Position numbers and translations under genes: made by a program
Notes under the pieces: model-generated
Databases searched by the model: none
The model's input: only the letters and a program-made list of their open reading frames with translations
What the model was told of the DNA's origin: nothing
Assembly (NCBI GenBank): GCA_029721435.1
Contig: CM056573.1
Location: forward strand, 1,287,501-1,351,500
Length of the DNA stretch: 64,000 bases
Direction of reading: 5' to 3'
Source: Gymnothorax reevesii
Taxonomy: Eukaryota; Chordata; Actinopteri; Anguilliformes; Muraenidae
Shown: one piece after another, positions 58,410 to 64,000 of the stretch
Position numbering within the stretch: position 1 is the first letter of the stretch
How the letters are laid out: each line of letters starts with the position of its first letter

Positions 58410-60059
58410 TAATTTTTTTTTAGTTTTTTATTTATATTTTCATGAGAACCATGTGTGCTCACGATATCTTGCTCAAACTCTACGAATCAGATGAGTTTAA
58501 GGCGTTTATGAAAATGCTGCCTCTAGGGAGCAGGACTGCAGAACTCTCCTATAATCCGCCCGAGTTTAAAAAACCGCAGCCTTTGTTTACTCTTGTTTTC
58601 AAATGAATTACAAACTCTTGATATTAAAAAAACCTGAGTCACGGCAAAGCAAAATACTCATTCTGGCAGGACTGCCAGCTTTTAATTGCGGCCTTCACTG
58701 ATCCACACAAAGCACCAATTATCCCGTTAATCCAGGTGAATTAATGTGGTAAAGATGTGTTAATGCTCCGGCGTACTCTGCCTCCATGCGGCTGGGGCGT
58801 GGTGTAGGTGTCGCTCAGGCAGGTTGATGAAAAAGGCACGGATGCCATTTCGTCCTCAGTGCCAAAGGACGTTGTGAAAAGCTCAAATATTGAATTCAGG
58901 GGAAGGGGGAGGGGGGGGGTTTCGGGTTACAGGCGCTTCGGCAGGAGGAACACCGCTCACAAAAGCCCAGGGCGAGACTTGGCTCCACCCTCCCGCCCTT
59001 TGTCTTCAGTGTGGGGCGACTGGGAGGCTCGCAGCGGGACTGATCAGCGCCGCGGTCGCGCCAGCGGACCTGCAGAGAGTCACTGGGGAAGAGACGGCTA
59101 AAAAAAACTGAAGGCCCCACCTGCAGACGCTATTCCTACAACCGGATCCAGCACGATCTCTGTTGCCGAGTCGCGCACTTTATGACAGATCCAGTAGGGC
59201 CCGGCTTCTCCGAGGAATACATTGGTTCGCCAACCACGTGACAGTCGAGATGCGAACACAGCTGAGGCAGAAAGTATCGTTTTAGAAGCGAGCACCATGG
59301 TACCTGATCTTATTTATATGGCCACATAGGACATAATTAACTGCTCAGCGCCTGTATGTAAGGAAAGTCTCCTGCCGGTATACAGAACACTCCATTTCTC
59401 CAGGACTTTTCAAGGCAAATACACTGCACCATTCTCAAAAAAACAACACTGGGGCCATGGGATATTTCTCCATATGATAGGGATTTGTTGGGTCAATATT
59501 TGATTAAAATGAAGTTAAACTGTCAAATTTGATTAAAGTCTGAACACTGAAGGACAATGACTGTTGAATTTGAACATAAAACTGTTGAAGTAACAGATGA
59601 ATGGATGGCTATCTGCCCTAAAGCTGCGCGTGCATCCTCTCTGCTAATAAACATACAAACTATCAATAGCAATAAGGCACTACGAGTGTCAGTGTGGTAT
59701 TAAACCCTCTACTTATTGGGACAAAAATCTGTTTTATTTTCCAACCTGCTAATAATGGCTTAACAGAGCAATAATGCAAAAAATGGCCTGCTGGCCTGAA
59801 GGCCTTGTGGCCCCCTGTCGCACAAGTGACCAGAAACACATGGAAAAACTGTTTTGATGGCTGAAAATAAATACAGTGGTGCACTGTACCACTAATAATG
59901 TGAAGTACAATGACACTGTAGCTCATTGGTCATTGGGTGAACAGAGAGATGGATGAGGGATGGATCATTGTGATATGAGCTAAATATAACCATGGGTCAT
60001 GAGAGAGATTACAATTTTCATGACTTGTGGATGATGGACGCATCGCCAAGGCATAGTTT
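58406..60059. other. Upstream intron or flank, no gene seen
   Basis: A small GC- and CpG-rich patch at 58,960-59,100 stands out, but no exon or motif was identified. Confidence 0.45.
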
Positions 60060-60385
60060 TGTGCCCATGGCTGAGATCTACCTAACAAACCAATAAGAAT
60101 GTCATGAATTTGGTGAGCCTCCATCAAAGTAGTCAAAAGTTATTGTGAGTACAGTGTTCCTCACATCTTTTTGCTCAGTGACCTTGAAAACAAGGTCAAG
60201 GTCACTCATCATTGAACTTGAGCAAGGCCTTCACGAGAGGCATATGTGGTGTGAATTTGGTGAGCCTCCGTCAAAGCTGTCAAAAGTTATTGCGAGTACA
60301 CTGTTCCCGGACGGACGCACGGAGGGACAGACGGACGAACAGCATTTCTATGTCCCCCGTCCCGCCGGGGCGACGGGGGACAAAA
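60060..60385 (+). mobile_element. Interspersed repeat with GGACGGAC tail, second
   Basis: Two internal modules share AATTTGGTGAGCCTCC.TCAA and GTCAAAAGTTATTG.GAGTAC. The tail has CGGACGGACGCACGGAGGGA and GACGGACGAACA, the same style as 24,937-24,960, then GTCCCCCGTCCCGCCGGGGC, itself a short inverted repeat. Confidence 0.65.
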
Positions 60386-60824
60386 ATGTGTTATCTTTCT
60401 ATAGTAGGCCACATTGACACAGTTTATATCCAGTCTGATGCTTGATAATTGGTGTGCTGTCATGTTCAGTCCGACAAGTCATAAGCAAGAAACATCCGGT
60501 TCAGGTCCGAATGACACTGTAACAGAGATTTCCAGACAGCTTTCAGCTCAGTTCAGAGATCCACAGCCGCCATCAAACATCAGATGACCTGGATTCAGAC
60601 TGAAACCCAAATCGAGGAGAATTTAGATGCTCAATGTAAAATCTGGAAACCAAGCGTCCCCATCCACTACCGCCACTAAGCACCCAATAATCCTGAGGGT
60701 ACTTACCTGTCCCTTAAGGGGACAACAGGCCGACTCGGAGTTTAACTTTCCCGCCCAATGGCACAGGCTGGAAGGAAGAGCTTTTGTTTTTACTTTGTAA
60801 GAAGCTGAAACATAAAATGGCAGG

Positions 60825-60951
60825 TCAGGGGTGCGTTTCCCAAAAGTATAGCGGCTAACTTACTTAGTTGGAACCATTAACTGTGAATGGACAAACTATG
60901 CAAGTTGCTAACTTTGTAAGCAACTCCGCTTCTGGGAAACGCACCCCTGAT
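60825..60951. mobile_element. 127-bp hairpin MITE
   Basis: Left arm CAGGGGTGCGTTTCCCAAAA and right arm (inverted) CAGGGGTGCGTTTCCCAGAA; inner arms share GCTAACTT and TTAACTGT-like strings. A fold-back element without coding sequence; such GTGCGTTTCCCA elements are common in teleosts. Confidence 0.88.
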
Positions 60952-63900
60952 CGAGATCACAGAACTAACAATGAGGAAAAGAGATGTGAAGGAGAGAAGC
61001 TTTGGAAACCTGACGGGAAAACCGAAAAGAGCCCTGAAGTGTATGTTTTTCAGGACCCATGTCATATACACGGCCATTTTTAATCACCGTAGATACAGTG
61101 GAGAGGTGAGGCACAGCTAGTTTAACACGACCGCCGCTCAGACAGCCGGACGACAGCGAGCGGGGCAGCGGAGGAGGTCGATGGAGGGATAGTGAGAGGG
61201 CGAGCAGCTTCACACCCCGTTGCTGAGATACCAGCGTTTTGTCTTCCCAGACAGTGCTGGCAGTTTGTAAGCATTCAAACAAAAGCCTCGGAGCGGCAGA
61301 GGGAGGGAGGGGCCGATCGACGCCAGAGCTTCTCGTCAAAAGGGTTTCTTACCTCTCCCTCCGCCACACGAGAACCAACATCCACACCGCAGACTGACCG
61401 CTGAACTGACCGATAAGGTCCTCCTGCGCACTCCCAAACACCCACTGGAAGGCTGGTGGAAACGTCCTCTTACAGCCGTTACGCTAACGTGACTGCGTTC
61501 GTTCTGCCACCTTCATTCACTGTGAATGTAACTAACTGAACCAAAAGGATGTGGATGGTAAATTCAATTAACCATTAGCACTTTGGGCCATTTTGAGAAA
61601 ACATGGCCCTGTATTTTAAGTGGAGTCTCAGATTTGACTTAAGGGCAGGGGGATGCGGGGGGGGATTACCAACGTACCTTCTAATGGGTCTCAGGACACC
61701 GAGGCATTAGCGACAGGCATTACCAAAGCCCTGGGGCAAAAAAAACAAAGACAAAACTATGGGGTCGAAGTTTCAGTCAGTGAACTCCTCAGACTGTAAA
61801 CCCGGTCGCTGCAGGTAGGGCTCTGGGGGACGGGAGCGGCGCTGGGTAGACCTGGTCCTCTGAACGAACCCTGACCTCCACAGCCCCTGACAGCAGCCCA
61901 GACAATCCCGCCGTCCCCTGGCTGTGGATCCAGGGAGGAAGGAAGCCACTGAGGCCCCCTGTAAACAGCAGAGCCCCCTGAGTACAGGAATAGGCCCAGA
62001 GTGTCTGGGGCGGCCATTTTAGATCAGAGACACAACTGGCTTCCCCCACTGAGAATCCACCAGACTCTGAGGCACAGAAGACCCAGCCCTCCTGACTCAA
62101 ACACGCAGCAGCGAGGCTGCGGTGCGGCTCAGAAGTTCACAAACCCCTCATGTAGCTGTGAAGCTGAAAGTCTTTGCTTCCAAATATAACGCTGACAGGG
62201 GACCCGAGGTTTCAAAACCACCTTCTGCCGCAAGAGAATTCAAATGACACGGACAACAGCAAAACTAAATACAGATCGTTCCACACATCTGCAGCTTTTA
62301 CAGAGAAGATTGTAGTCTCAGCATCTGCACTGAATATAGTGGACAGATCATTTCGCAAATTGGCCTCAAGTCAAGCACATTAGATTTGACAACAAAAACT
62401 ATGAGCTGGACTTACAGACCGACACTTTCTGGCATCTACACTCATACTGTGCCAACCGTGTGGGAACCGACACACTTCCTAACATCGCGTCACAGTATAA
62501 ACACTTGCGAGGTTTACAGTGCATCCCATGAATGGAGGGTAAGAGAATATATATTGTGGATTAAAGGTTGTTATCCTCCTGTTCACTGACATGGTCACCG
62601 GGCCGAGGGCTACGTGTTAAAGAGCGGAGCGGACTAGCCCCAGTGACTGAGAAACAAATGGCTGCCGCCACAGCCTGTTCACAGTAACTAGGCTGATTCC
62701 CCACTCGAATGCCCAGCTTCTGTTACGCTTCTCAGACATACTAAACACACCGCTTTATACACAACACAGTGCGCACCCTTTGAAGCAGGACACTAATTTG
62801 AGCACAAAGTACTGAGATAATGTGGGGTGTGTCAGATGTGGCACAGATGCACAGCTGCAGTGAGCTCACGTGCACCAGAGATCACAAAACCCATGAAGAA
62901 AAACACCAGACCAGTTCAGCACCACTGTGTTACTGGGAGGTTTGACTACTGAAGTACTGTGGGAACACAGTGACAGACTATAATGTAATGAGGGAAACAA
63001 ATTACCACAAAATCTTACAACACTTCATATTAATAGGCAGTTGTTACATGATGACTCACTTGGGTCAAATTAAATAGGACACATCACAGGAAATGTATGT
63101 TTTTTTAGGCTGGGCACTCGCAGTAAGAATCTGTAGCACAAGAGGGTTTTTTTTTGATGGCCCTTCATAGTCAATAATAAAACTTAAATGGTACAATATC
63201 ACAAGACCATCTATAACCATTCACAGTACAATGTACCTCTCCCTGTACCAGGGTAAATCCTGTGGGCACAGGCTACTACTGCAAGCAAACACAACATCCA
63301 TACAAGTACCTGATATTTCTCCAGGGAGAACCAGTTCTCCCAATTTGGCCCAGTCTGACCTAATGAACAACACTGCTGGGTCACAGCTTATCTCCCTCCA
63401 CAAGACTCTTCCAGAACAACCCAGCCCCATAAGTACAGCCATGTGGTCATTAGCTAATTAAACCCAGGACACACATTGATCTGAATACAGACAGCCATGC
63501 ATTCTGCTCAGGAACAATGAAACTGATGGTCGATGGTATGTTAACAGCTCAGGGTTACGTACAGTCTCTCAGTCCACACAATATGAACCAAGACAAAAAG
63601 GGTTCGAATCTCTCTCTCCCTTTCTCTCTCACATATACAGTCATAAATTAAGCTGAAAAAGCCCTAAAAAATGTCTTTAAAAATATACAGGCGCTCAAAT
63701 ACTTCAAGTCCTCCCTTTTTAACAGCCCTGGTGATGTCAATTTTAAATTGCAAGCTTTCTATGGACAAGACAAGACTCAAAAACTACGGGACTCTCAGGA
63801 GTGGCGAACTCCTTGAAAGATCATAATAGGGAAAAATGGATTGTCAGCTAAATCATTTTTATTTACTTAAAAAGAATATGGACTCCACCGAATTTCAATG

Positions 63901-64000
63901 ATCAAATTCGTTTTTTAAGTGAAAGGCTTCAAAGATTGTGGAAATGACTGTCCACTGTATCGTGCAGAGAAGCGACACTGGAGAGGGACTGCGAGCGCTT
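60952..64000. other. Upstream intron or flank, no gene seen
   Basis: I saw no HOOK exon, other gene or array. A CpG-containing stretch at 61,120-61,210 and a CT run at 63,611-63,630 are the only features. Confidence 0.45.

Overview
The window reads as vertebrate genomic DNA, most likely from a ray-finned fish. One gene is recognisable, on the minus strand: a partial ccdc88c (Daple) orthologue. Nineteen exons lie between 38,791 and 42. I placed each at consensus-type AG/GT borders. All phases agree, and the exons join into one open frame of 1,216 codons (3,648 nt). The fish assignment rests on the transposon content: a tRNA-derived SINE, a LINE with a TGGATGGA tail, a Tc1 element with TA target sites and TTAA-flanked MITEs. 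It is an inference.

Layout from the gene's 5' side (right) to its 3' side (left). 38.8-64.0 kb has no exon I can recognise. It is probably the long intron or flank upstream of the first visible exon, because the first ~95 residues (the start of the HOOK domain) are missing. This stretch holds microsatellites and several short DNA transposons: a 285-bp TTAA-flanked element, a ~170-bp hairpin, two related hairpin MITEs and a family with ~20-bp TIRs. 29.5-38.8 kb carries nine exons coding the rest of the HOOK region and the first coiled coil. It also has a CpG-rich segment with a TCTCGCGAGA palindrome at 37.6 kb. 20.7-26.4 kb carries the central coiled coil, including a single 1,059-nt exon. 16.8-20.6 kb is a giant 40/41-bp minisatellite of about 95 copies. 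0-15 kb carries the last six visible exons, a degenerate LINE, a SINE and more arrays. The C-terminal third of Daple (G-protein-activating and PDZ-binding motifs) lies beyond position 1.

The most striking pattern is that tandem repeats sit directly against splice sites. About eight of 19 donors are inside or within ~45 nt of an array (dinucleotide, 13, 15, 40, 80 or 91 bp unit, or degenerate). Three acceptors are also flanked, two of them by UG-rich tracts next to the 3' splice site. Several donors are weak matches to consensus. This suggests repeat-length-dependent splicing of ccdc88c, which RNA data could test. I see no operon, CRISPR array, rRNA or intact transposase.
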